A stretch of 64,000 nucleotides of DNA from Steromphala cineraria (taxonomy: Eukaryota > Mollusca > Gastropoda > Trochida > Trochidae): the NCBI GenBank assembly GCA_916613615.1, contig OU744724.1:32809607-32873606 (forward strand), read 5' to 3'. Positions 26,396 through 37,293 of this stretch are shown in pieces (within the stretch, counting starts at the first letter, position 1; each line of letters opens with the position of its first letter). The position numbers and the translations under genes were made by a program. The notes beneath the pieces are model-generated. The model saw nothing but the letters and a program-made list of their open reading frames with translations, was not told the DNA's origin and did no database searches.

Positions 26396-26818
26396 ATTGG
26401 CTCTGTAGCTCATCAGGCTTCATATCTAATTTTGTTTAAGGGTGTTGCCATTGTGGTTCCTCCCGTAGTAGGGGTCACAGGGGCACCAGAGATACAAATT
26501 ATAATCCTTACTAGCCAGGGACTATGTACATACGGTTTCAGCTTTCTTGGTCTCATGCTTCTTGAGTAGAAGGCAAACATAGATTGTATGGGTGTGGCCC
26601 TTATTAGGGACTACAGGGCCACCAAAGCTATATATTATATTCCTCACAAGTCAATGAGTCTGTACACAAAGTTTCAGCTTCCTATGCCTTATGCCTCTGC
26701 ATGGAGAAGTAAAAAATGTGCAAAGTTTACGAAGGGACGGATGGACAGACGGACGCCGGACACCATACCATAATGGCATTAGCCCATCGGGCCTTACAGG
26801 CCTGATGAGCTAAAAAAT
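26396..26818 (+). repeat. Dispersed repeat with TAGCTCATCAGGC ends
   Basis: The left part holds GGCTCTGTAGCTCATCAGGC. The right end is the inverted GCCTGATGAGCTA, preceded by a GGACGGATGGACAGACGG stretch. A shorter copy in opposite orientation lies at 54786-55035 in TDRD9 intron 13, and a fragment at 38396-38480. The open frames in it are not conserved genes. Confidence 0.6.
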
Positions 26819-26819
26819 C

Positions 26820-29455
26820 AAGGTTACAGTCATGCATAATATACTCTGAAATAAATCATAAAACTCTTAAAGATTACATAACCACAAACATATTTTACTA
26901 TTTTCCTTGCAATATATGAATGTCTGATTTGAGAGTGCGTTAAAGGTCGCTACTCAATTATGTTCAGTTTGGTAATTAAAGTCGTTTTTGAAATCCACTT
27001 TTGATGGGCAGCTAAATCTATCTCGCGACAGCTAGACCAGTGAATGCATGACTTGTCACACGCCCTTTTTGTGACGTCATATACAGAATGATTGTAACGA
27101 GTTCTATACATCTAATGATCTAATTAAAGGTGTTTATTGGACAAATTGACAAAAAGCATGTCCAGTTCTTTTTTTGTTGAAATATATTTGAAAGTAAATC
27201 GAAAAGTGATAAAGTTGAGGTTAGCGGTTGTTTAAGATCATTTTACGAATTTTATAAGAAATCGTATCAACAAAAAGGTCATCATTAGAATAGACATGAA
27301 CAGTAAACGGACATTACGAAAATCGTATAGGAACCCGCTTGAGTTAAAATATATCACCATTTTTATGTGTTACTGTTTTTACCCTCGTGTATACATGTCC
27401 GTTTCTTATTACTGCTATTGAGAGGGCTATACGAGTAAGAGCCTCATACATGTACCACATTTGGTGTCACGTTTGTTCACTGCACCCTTCATAACATAAA
27501 GGTGACATTTAAAAGTATGCTCGTTAAACAACTAGACTTCGGGGGTAATATTTATAAATGATACTTTCTTTGACATTAAAGGTCACAATTATAAATTAAT
27601 AATTGTGTTTCTGAGTGACGTCTGTGTCCTATACATCTCAAGAAAAAGCTCTTGAATAAACTATCATCACTTCAAAAATAGCAGTTAAAGACGTAAATGC
27701 TTATGTATAAGTTTTGATAAACACAAGGTCGCCTACGAAACACTGAGCTATTTATCATACAACATTATTTAAAACGAAATAAAAATGACAAACTAGTATT
27801 TCAGAGGAATTTATGAGCTCTATTGTGAGAAACGTGTTGTTTGGAATACTGTGGGGCTACTTTTCGCCCTCTTCTATATATAACTTCCAAAACACTGTCA
27901 AATATAGCTCAGGTAGACTTTTGTAGCGACGTTAAGCAACAGTGGACGCGGATATTTACCGAATGGTCCCCGAGTTGTTAAGTATAACAGTTTAAAGGGT
28001 AAATTTTCCCTTACCTTAAATTTAAACATGAGTTGTAAGATTTTCGTTATAACCTTCGATGATATATTTATCATTTAATTTAAAGTTATATTTAGAATTA
28101 TACCTCTAGGTATATATTCAACAAGTAGTAGAAGTTGATACTTTGTTAATTTGGATCTGACTATTTCAACTCGTTGAATGGCACTAGGATGAATACTCAC
28201 AAAATGTTGAGAAAGAAATAAGAACGATATGGGTAGTGCCTTGCGAGCCTTCCATATGACAATTTATATGTCCTCATTTATATGACTTACTTTAGTCCTA
28301 ATTAATTGTGAAAATATTGAATTAATTGCCTAGAGGATGTTTTTCTTAAATATACTTATGTATTCTCTAAAGACAATGTCGTATGCGTGAGTCGACGATA
28401 CAGGATAAAGAAGTTGTATAACCATAAAAAAACGTCGTAATGATTCATCACTTCAACATCTAAAATGACTTTCATAGATGTTGAATGCCTAAGCACCGAG
28501 GTTATGAAGTTGTTTTACATTTAAAATATAATTCGGAAATAGGTCTCACAAAATGCAATGCAAAATGGTCACCATATTTCCATTAAGCTAAGCTGTATGA
28601 TATTCAGTGTCAAAGTCATCCTTTCGTTAAAAGAACTCGGATATGAAATAATGAAATACAAAAATGCACATTTAGAGATCATATGTGAATCTTGCATGTG
28701 ACGTGGAGGACGAAATGCTTTCATTAAACTTTCACTTATCAATAGCAAATGAATTAAGTTCAAAAACTGCATGTGAAACTTGCAGAAATGTATTTCGGAA
28801 TATGAAATAAGTAAGTATCTGAGCCGTTCTGCATCTAGATAACAGGTACATTTGTGTACGGTGTGAACTATTTGAAATAGTGTAACATAAATTGAAAATA
28901 AAACATGCTCCAATTTTCGTTATCCATAGCTTTTTCTAGTTACCCATTTAACTCTACAAGCCTGAAATCATGCAGGTTCAAAAACTGGTAACTGGTTTCT
29001 GTCTGGCCTCCGAATTGCTGATAACAATGAGATACATCACACTTGTATACATGTCTTCTCTGACACGTGATACGGGCGGGTTACTGAACCTTGTCTCACC
29101 CCTGGTACAGGGTACGTGCTTAACATAGCCAGGTAAATATTGCAGGTAGATTGTAGATCTATCCCCAGGTAAACGTGACAGCGTTGATAGTCTATGTTGG
29201 TCTAACCCTGAACAACTAGAACGGGTCGGGTATCTTGATTGTCCTTAACCACACATCGTTATAGAAACGTGCCTTGAACTTTATTTGCATTCAGACCTAA
29301 TTCCAGAATGCTTAACATTCACGATTTCTATTTGTAGAGATACCGGTTTGATCACGTAGAACCGTATTCAATAAATTTATATTTTTGGGGTTGTAAGAAT
29401 ACGACGTTTTGGTGGCTGGGCTAACATTATACAGCAAGTGATGAAAATAATTTTA
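26820..29455. other. Intergenic, no gene supported
   Basis: No credible coding region or RNA gene recognised. Confidence 0.4.
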
Positions 29456-29468
29456 TAAGGGATAAAAT

Positions 29469-29572
29469 CCATCATCAACATCATCGTCGTCGTCGTCATC
29501 ACCACCACCATCACCATCATCATCATCATCAGCATCATCATCACCAGCGTAGTCGTCGTCATCGTCATCCTT
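29469..29572. repeat. (CAT/CGT/CAC)n trinucleotide microsatellite
   Basis: About 100 bp of CATCATCGTCGTCGTC and CACCACCATCACCAT variants. The minus-strand frame reading Met/Thr/Val runs is an artefact. Confidence 0.9.
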
Positions 29573-29599
29573 TTCGTCTCGATAATTTCCGATTTATAA

Positions 29600-31390
29600 T
29601 TCCAAGGCATTTGTTCTAAATTGCAATCTATATGTGTGCGAATATACTAAATTTGAAATAGACCGTTACTTAAGAATCAGAATACATCAGAATAACCCTA
29701 AAATAAAGGGCAATATATGAATTTACGATAGAACTATATGATTTTTGGTCATATGGAGCAATTTAAACGTTGTTCACGAATGCGTAACAGTCGAATTAGT
29801 TAGGAAAACATTAAACGCCCTTTCCATTGTCATTTTTGAGTCAACTGAAGCTAGGTTATCTCTTTCCATGAAGTAATTATGAAGAGGGAAAATTAAATTT
29901 GCAATTAGAATGTTCACTTAAGTATGATGAAAATAATAACGGGTTATAAGAAATTGAACACAGCTTATATCAAATGAATTAATACACTCATGTTTTTTCC
30001 CCAGTATTTTGAGGTTGCTAAATTTTAAAGGTTATGTCTTGTGAAAATATCAATGTACCAACCAGCATCTAACCGTAATGTTTTCCAATCGAAATTTCCT
30101 CCATTTAAGTTTTTTTTACGTATATTATTTTTAAAATATGAACCCATTTGTCATCTGTCTATTTTTCCGTGCTAAATTGCAAATTCTGCACAAGTGTCCA
30201 GACAATCACATTATATGGTTTGAGAATGGTTATTCTACAAATTGACAATTTGTGATCAATAGGCATTGCTGAATTTATTTGATTGACGTCAAATCAAAAT
30301 CTATTTTATCATTATCATTACAGAAAGTCTCTTGGACAATGTGACACCAGCAAACCCTTGTCCTCTTTTTGACCATACTTTCTATTATAGAACCAGACCC
30401 TGGACAAGGTCTGTAGTTGTAAAACAGTAATATCTCCTCCTTTTGAAGCCAAAAACTCATTTTATAACGACATCTGACACTAAAACAATTGATTTTACCT
30501 TTTCGTTTATAATCTATATAGCATTGATGTATGTAATTGACAAATACAGCATAGTGCTTGATAGCGTGTGAACAGAAAGCATATTTACTATTACACAAGT
30601 ATGTTTATTTACATAGTGTGTTAATTTACTCATATAAGTAAATTCGTGCATGAGAAAGGGACCTTAAAGAGATGATGTTAATGCATTTGTTGTAATTTTA
30701 ATTCATTAGTCGTGTTGTTTTCAAATTATCCTCTTTTACAGAAAGCCTAAATTTTTGACATAATATATATATTATACGCCAAAAATGGAAAAGAGAAACA
30801 ATGATTTCTTAAGATAAATAATAAGTTACATAAAGGGGTTTATCACAATTTCATTAAATGTAATTGTAATTCAAACGGTTTTGTAGTTTTCGTATTTTCC
30901 TCGTTCAGAAAGGCCTGTAATTTGTTATACACTTACCATGCCCGAGATTATTTATCAGGCATTTATAATAATTATCTATCGATATATTTAGGCCTTGGTG
31001 CCTGCAGATGTACTGACGGGTTCAAAAGTTTTCAGAAAAAAATAATCATTTCTTCAGTGATAAGAATCGTACAATCTCATATATTGACGAAATGCAAAAA
31101 ACGTACAATCTGTTCACATAATATTTTGTCAAAGCAAAGTGCATATCACGTAACTGCAATCAACACAGACCGTCGTATCAGAGATTTTATGAACGCTTCA
31201 ATCAGGTTGTTAGAAAATTGTAGATAGTGATGTAGCAAGAATCTTATTTCATATAACCGGTCGGGGGAAATCGACCCCTGCAAATTATTATTTTCAATGT
31301 TTGACTCATCCAATTATTTACATAATTGATTGCACCTATGTGCATTTATACACCTTTGACATTAAAAATGTCTACGAAGCTGCAGATCGG
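29600..31390. other. Intergenic, no gene supported
   Basis: No gene supported. The longest frames (about 100-107 codons) lack recognisable domains and sit in AT-rich sequence. Confidence 0.4.
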
Positions 31391-31395
31391 TCATC

Positions 31396-31500
31396 GGTAT
31401 TATTATCACGTACGCACGTATTATTCTTACGTACGTACGTACGTACGTACGTACGTAGTTAATCAATATGTACGTACGAGTTATAATACGTGATAGTAAT
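31396..31500. repeat. (ACGT)n core inside a ~100-bp imperfect palindrome
   Basis: Seven or more ACGT units at 31429-31457 lie between flanks that are themselves inverted copies (TATTATCACGTA on the left, TACGTGATAGTA on the right). ACGT is self-complementary, so the whole stretch could extrude as a cruciform. Confidence 0.8.
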
Positions 31501-31633
31501 CGTGACGTACATACGTAATAAATACTTTTCCAGTTTGGTAGATGTCCATTAGTTTTTTTTTCAATATGTCAATGAAAATAAAGTAAAGGTGAAATACACT
31601 TTGAAAGAGAATCTGCCCACACACACAACCTTA

Positions 31634-31824
31634 CGGCCATTTTGTGTGATCACCTTTAATTCATTTTGTGTAAGAAAAGGGAATCGCATGGCTAAACTTT
31701 ACGTTACATATTTGAATTATTACTGCTCCATTTAGTTTAAATACATTGTCTTTCAATTGGAATCATTAATTTTCATTTTCCTGACATCACCTCATATCCC
31801 CCCTAAAAACGTGCTACTGCCCCT
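31634..31824 (+). mobile_element. TTAA-flanked MITE, copy 3 (5'-truncated)
   Basis: The right half of the AGGGGCAGTAGCACG family, ending CGTGCTACTGCCCCT before TTAA (31825-31828). Homology to copies 2 and 4 starts at about CGGCCATTTTGTGTGA. The left half is missing or replaced. Confidence 0.75.
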
Positions 31825-32179
31825 TTAAACTCAAGTTGTTCTCACGACTAGTGATCCCATCCATGTGTGCTGAGACATGAATATGCGTCAATATTCTCTA
31901 CTCATTGAGACACAAGTTTGCTATTGGTTGTCAACTTCATCGTCAATTCTATCATTTTTAGGATTGCTCCATCATACACTTCCTGCGGGTTAAAGACAAG
32001 CCACTGGAGTCATATGATGTAGGTGGACTCTTACAAAGGGATCAAGATCACTTGTAATCTCCCGCTACGAAGAAAATGGAACAACACACTTTTGTCCCTT
32101 TAAAACTTTAATCAAACTGCTGAAGAACTCTCAAACATGTTTATCCAACTGGCATTCTGTTATCCATTATTTATCCATT

Positions 32180-32997
32180 TAAGTTATCGGCATTGTGACC
32201 ACAACCAACACATCAAATCGCTTCACTTAGGCCTATCTCATTGACCACAGTCAAAAGTTTAAGTCGCTTCACTTATCTCATTGACTTCAGCATTGTGACC
32301 ACAACCAAGCATTTAGTCTCTTAACCAATCTCATTGACATCAGCATTGTAAACACAACCAACACATCGAGTCGCTTCACTTAGCTCATTGACATCAGAAT
32401 TGTGACCACAGCCAACACATCAAGTCGCTTCACTAATCTCATTGACATCAGAATTGTGACCACAGCCAACACATCGAGTCGCTTCACTTATCTCATTGAC
32501 ATCAGAATTGTGACCACAACCAACACATCAAGTCGCTTCACTTATCTCATTGACATCAGAACTGTGACCACGACCAACACATCAAGTCGCTTCACTTATC
32601 TCATTGACATCAGAACTGTGACCACGACCAACACATCAAGTCGCTTCACTTATCTCATTGACATCAGAATTGTGACCACGACCAACACATCAAGTCGCTT
32701 CACTTATCTCATTGACATCAGAATTGTGACCACGACCAACACATCAAGTCGCTTCACTTATCTCATTGACATCAGAACTGTGACCACGACCAACACATCA
32801 AGTCGCTTCACTTATCTCATTGACATCAGAATTGTGACCACAACCAACACATCAAGTCGCTTCACTTATCTCATTGACACCAGCATTGTGACCACAGCCA
32901 ACACATCAAGTCGCTTAATTCACTAATCTCATTGACATCAACATTGTGACCACAGCCAACACATCAAGTCGCTTCACTTATCTCATTGACATCAGAT
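32180..32997. repeat. 54-bp minisatellite, about 15 copies
   Basis: The unit contains TCGCTTCACTTATCTCATTG followed by ACATCAGAATTGTGACCAC and AACCAACACATCAAG. The unit is 54 bp, a multiple of three, so one frame stays open for 174 codons and repeats an 18-residue peptide. Edge copies are degenerate (skipped or shortened units at 32220-32340). There is no promoter, splice context or homology, so I treat it as non-coding. Confidence 0.9.
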
Positions 32998-32999
32998 CG

Positions 33000-34417
33000 G
33001 TGCTGTCACTCGTACTTTATTGCGATTCTGGTTTGAGTGTTGCTCAGTAGGGTTCAGGTCGGGTTATTATCGCTTTGTAAATAAGAAAGCATAGATATCC
33101 AATTCTCAAAACGCTGTAATCCTGTGAAAAGAAGAGAAAAGGGTGAGTAATACCCCAGACCACACATCCCTGACCGATTGAATAACCGTTCATTTGTTTT
33201 AATTTAGACACCCCATAATCCATACCAATCGTAGAAGTCTTTAACACTAAAATCAGCATTGAAAAGGATGATTTTTTTCCTGCAATGAGATCGGACAAAG
33301 TCATAGAGTACTAAGTACAAGACATAAATATTTTAACATTTAAAAAATCATGTGCAAATTTGAACAAGAATCGGTTTAATTGTTGTTTTTTGGGGGGGGG
33401 GGGCAATTGGTCGAGAACAGTCTGACCTGAGAAACTGAGATGAGACATGACATTTGTAAAATATCAAATAAGGAACAAAATTTGAAATTTGAAAAGATCC
33501 GATGAATACCTGACAGTGTTCAGCGCACATTCCGCATGACGAATTCTGATCTTAGAAAAACGACAAACTCCAAAACACGAAAATCTATAAAATATTTGAA
33601 AAAAAGGTGAGTAATTTGGCACTGCAATCTACATAATGGGATTGTAGAGATGTGCAAACTATTAAAAGAATCCAGTGAATAGCGTTTCTGCAATCAGTCA
33701 GGCAAATATATCTTTGGACTGATAGAATAATTTGTATCACCAGAGACGTTCTAGATAGGTCGTCCCTTGTGAAAGGGTAAATAAACTGAAGAAGATGCTT
33801 CAACGGTCATTTTCAAAATTAATAGGTTTTTCATTTGTTAATGTAATAAAACAAAGTGATTGAAATTCATAAACTTTTAATTCATATGGATAAGCAGACA
33901 CTTAAAAATCACAAATAGAAACATGTACGCTAAAATGAAAATACTAACCTTTTAATTTGATCATAAGTAATTAAAGGTGAGTGTATAATGTCCTGACCGT
34001 TACCAATACTCAATCAGCACAAGGATGTCAAAATGTTTTTAAGATTGCATTCACATTACATACACTCAACTACTAAACCTTGATAGTAAAAACTGTTTTC
34101 AACTTGAGGGTTTATTTTGATTATCTGAAAGTTGTTTACACAAAATGATTGCATTTTCTCATTGATTTATGTGTATATTGTGATGTTAACAGGTGTATTT
34201 GTCTGAAATAAACATCTTGTGATTAGTCACAGACATGAAAAACACACCTGTAAAAAGAGGATTGTTTCATAGATTATTTTACATAATTGAGAACAGCTAA
34301 TTAACACTAGTTTATATAATTCAGATAATAAAGCAGTTAATTAACACTAGTAACAGTTAGGACAATACAGGTAACAGTTTCGACAAGAATGATAACGGGT
34401 TGGACACGATCCATTAA
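33000..34417. other. Intergenic, no gene supported
   Basis: No gene supported. A run of ten G residues lies near 33392-33401. Confidence 0.4.
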
Positions 34418-34790
34418 AGGGGCAGTAGCACGTTTTTGATAATTATATATTTTACATTTTCCACTGATAATTGCAAGTGAATGCTAAATGTATTATTCTG
34501 ACACTGTCAAAAATCTCATTACACAAACCAATCATCCTTAGTCAGAGGAAAGAGTATGAAGATTAACACAAAATCCATTGGCTGCCATTTTGTGTGAACA
34601 CCTTTAATTCATTTTGTCTAAGAAAAAGGAATCGCATAGCTAAACTTTACGTTATATATATATATATTTGAATTTAGACAAATTTTGAAAATTCGATTTA
34701 GTTTAAATACATTGTCTTTCAATTGCAACCATTAATTTTCATTTTCCTAACATCACCCTATATTCCCCCAAAAAACGTGCTACTGCCCCT
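34418..34790 (+). mobile_element. TTAA-flanked MITE, copy 4 (full length)
   Basis: 373 bp with TTAA at 34414-34417 and 34791-34794 and inverted ends AGGGGCAGTAGCACG. Same orientation as copy 2. A (TA)n expansion near 34655-34667 explains part of its extra length. Confidence 0.8.
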
Positions 34791-34794
34791 TTAA

Positions 34795-35490
34795 AACGAA
34801 GATTTGAAAAGATTGTCAGAATAAGTTAGTATCTTCTTCACTTAACTGTTTAATCAACATTGGACAGACAGTGGAGTGTATGAGAAATCATGGGTAACTT
34901 GTTACAAACATGGCAAATTTTATTAATGCTGTGGTAACGGTTTGGACCTTCTTAACTGCCCCTTTAAGAAATCAATATAAATAAATAATTAATATGAACT
35001 CTTCATTATCATGTACTATACCAACTTCATAGGAACATAGAATAAAACTCCCTTGATTAAGTAAGAGCTAACAAATAAAAGAAATGCCAAACTGTGATTA
35101 AAAGTGAATGAATGAGTAACAAACGATGGTGACATGCATAAAGGGAAACGGTTAGGACAATGTACATAACGAAAAAGATTTTTTGTTTTGTAAACTTGCA
35201 AACAATATAATTCTAAGAGATGTTTCAATAACTATGATTCTGCATATATTGACATGCTACACCAGCAACTATAAATAGTAAATTTATTTTATTTACCATG
35301 GAAGTTTGTTCGTCTCAATGAAATATCCCCTTTCTAGTCAATTGGACACCTGTTGTGTAATAAAAGTAAACTTAGAACTAATGCTTACAACATTTTTTGG
35401 GAATAAAAAAATCACAACCATTTTAATCTTCTATGAAAATAACATTAGGATATGTTATCATAATCATAAAAAGAATATGGAAAGGGTTGA
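34795..35490. other. Intergenic, no gene supported
   Basis: No gene supported. A short phrase CTGCCCCTTTAAG at about 34957-34969 resembles the MITE end but no partner end is seen. Confidence 0.35.
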
Positions 35491-35497
35491 TATATCA

Positions 35498-35922
35498 TCC
35501 TGCTAGGACATTAAGGTCTGAATCTGAGTCTCTTCTCTGTGAACCAAAGACACGTACAGTGGTGTATGGTCACAGACGCTTTGACAGCATGTCGGCAAAG
35601 CTGTTGAATAAACTTCCATTGCATCTTAAATGCTCATCCTCACTGGACGTTTTTAAGAAAGGTCTTAAAACTCATCTTTTTAAAATTGCATATTCTGTAT
35701 AATGCATTTTATTATTCATTTAATCACTACATGCTTTTATGTTTTACATCTTTTACATGTTTTACCCTTCACTTCATACTTCGTCTGTTTTACTCCTAAT
35801 TCTTATGTTTCATTTTTACTTTTTCATAACATATTCTATTCTTTATGTTGTAAAGCGCCTTAGAGTGTTTTAATAAGCAGATAGGGCGCTATATAAATTT
35901 TGTGTATTATTAGATCGGTTAT
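35498..35922 (+). mobile_element. CR1/L2-like retrotransposon 3' fragment
   Basis: An open stretch encodes the C-terminal tail typical of CR1/L2-type ORF2 proteins (motifs FDSMSAKLLNKLP and LDVFKKGLKTHLF) ending at a stop at about 35700. It is followed by a 3' UTR with TAAAGCGCCTTAGAG and GGGCGCTATATAAAT. The reverse transcriptase part is absent, the usual 5' truncation of target-primed insertion. Confidence 0.75.
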
Positions 35923-36687
35923 TGATAACTTTGACAAATGATTTATTTTCAAAATATCTGAAACTATCCATAGATATTCATTCACTAATTTTTCCTAAAA
36001 ACTTGATAGATCTTCGACCTGTAATTTACACTTCTTAGTATTTCTTTCTCAATTAATGTTTTTTCTGTCAATCCAAATTTCTATTCAACTAGCGAATTCC
36101 TATCATTTTCAGGTCATTTTGTTAAAACAAAGACATATTTAAGTAAATAAACCAGTGAGGGATAGAAAAAATAAAATACATATTAATTTACAATCCAGAG
36201 AAAAATAAAAGGAAAATATTTACATATAAAACCATTAATTTTGATGACAAATTCAGATAAAAAGCTTCAAACCGTTACCTTAGAATCTTTGATGATTATT
36301 TAAGAAAGTGAAAAACAAGAGATATTCCTAAAAGGCACTGCAATATTTTATCATTCATAATGAACACATAATTTTACTTTGAATTATTGTATTTGAATTT
36401 CATTCAAAATAAAATGTAAATTCTGATGCACAATTCCAAGCTGTTACTACAATTTGTCCAAACGGTCTGAACGGACGCATGAAATTCATTCTTACTTGTT
36501 GGCACACTATTTCTGCAAAAAGTGTTTGATTACTTTTTTCATCCCCTTTCATTTAGGTAGGATATAGATCTATCAGAAACAGCAAGTACGATGTACAACT
36601 ACATATAACTAAATTAACAAATATTCCCAAAAGGAGACTTTTATATTTTCAACTTAGTAGGCAAAGTTTTGTTTCAGCTAACATAAA

Positions 36688-36894
36688 ATGTTTTCGCCAT
36701 GCATTTCATAGACGTTTCCGCCAAATTTTTAGACGTTTTCGCCTTTGGACGTTTTGGTTCATATAGACGTTTTAGCCCGTTCCCATTTCATTCATGATAT
36801 TAATGGATAGTTTGTCTATTTCATGGAATTATTGAAATTCTTAATTTATGTCTACGAGTCACCCCAATACGCCTGCATGGTCAACGTTTCCGCC
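36688..36894 (+). promoter_or_regulatory. Cluster of GACGTTTYCGCC motifs upstream of TDRD9
   Basis: Six related motifs at about 36688, 36710, 36731, 36747, 36764 and 36882 (consensus AGACGTTTTCGCC), the first five spaced 16-22 bp apart. They lie 200-400 bp upstream of the TDRD9 start codon. This may be a degenerate tandem repeat or a cluster of factor sites; I cannot assign a factor. Confidence 0.5.
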
Positions 36895-37016
36895 AGAATT
36901 TACGATTGCAAGGAGTCTTGTCTTTGAAGTCGCCTACCCAACTTTTGACACGGCCCCTTAGTACGAAACGTTTCATTCAATCACGACAGCTTTACTTCTA
37001 AACCCGCCATTCCAAG

Positions 37017-37049
37017 ATGGAGTCAGGAAACTCGTGTTTTGTATTTTGA
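37017..37049 (+). promoter_or_regulatory. Possible upstream ORF before TDRD9
   Basis: An ATG at 37017 opens a 10-codon frame that ends at TGA 37047-37049, 47 nt before the TDRD9 ATG. It matters only if transcription starts upstream of it, which the sequence does not settle. A YY1-like AAGATGG overlaps this ATG. Confidence 0.35.
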
Positions 37050-37096
37050 CATTGTTTACAGTTTGCTTCAAGCTTAAATTCACTTGACAGAGCAAT

Positions 37097-37293
37097 ATGA
37101 GTAGATTAACGACAGAGATTACCCTTGATGATATCGATGACTGGTTTAAGATTGGAAAAAATACAGCGAAGAAGCCCGTAAAATCCGTACCCCGGAGTGC
37201 AACTGGCGGTCGAAGTTTTGATCCCAAATCCGGGAAAGTCCACCAGGGAGCAACTCAGAATGATTTTTCCCATCACCTACCGACTTACAAAAG
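37097..37293 (+). CDS. TDRD9: TDRD9 exon 1
   Basis: Start codon to AAAAG|GTGTTT, 197 nt, phase 2. It encodes residues 1-66, with the conserved N-terminal motif LDDIDDWFKIGK. The donor GTGTTT is weak, but the reading frame joins exactly to exon 2 (Arg codon AG|A). Confidence 0.88.

Noticed and set aside
26366..26773. Two short plus-strand ORFs as a gene
   Set aside because: They lie within the TAGCTCATC dispersed repeat, and the other copies do not keep these frames.
32402..32926. 174-codon repetitive ORF as a gene
   Set aside because: It exists only because the minisatellite unit is a multiple of three. No promoter, splice context or conservation pattern is seen.
34957..34969. Solo end of the TTAA MITE
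   Set aside because: Only about 12 bp match and no partner end or interior is present.
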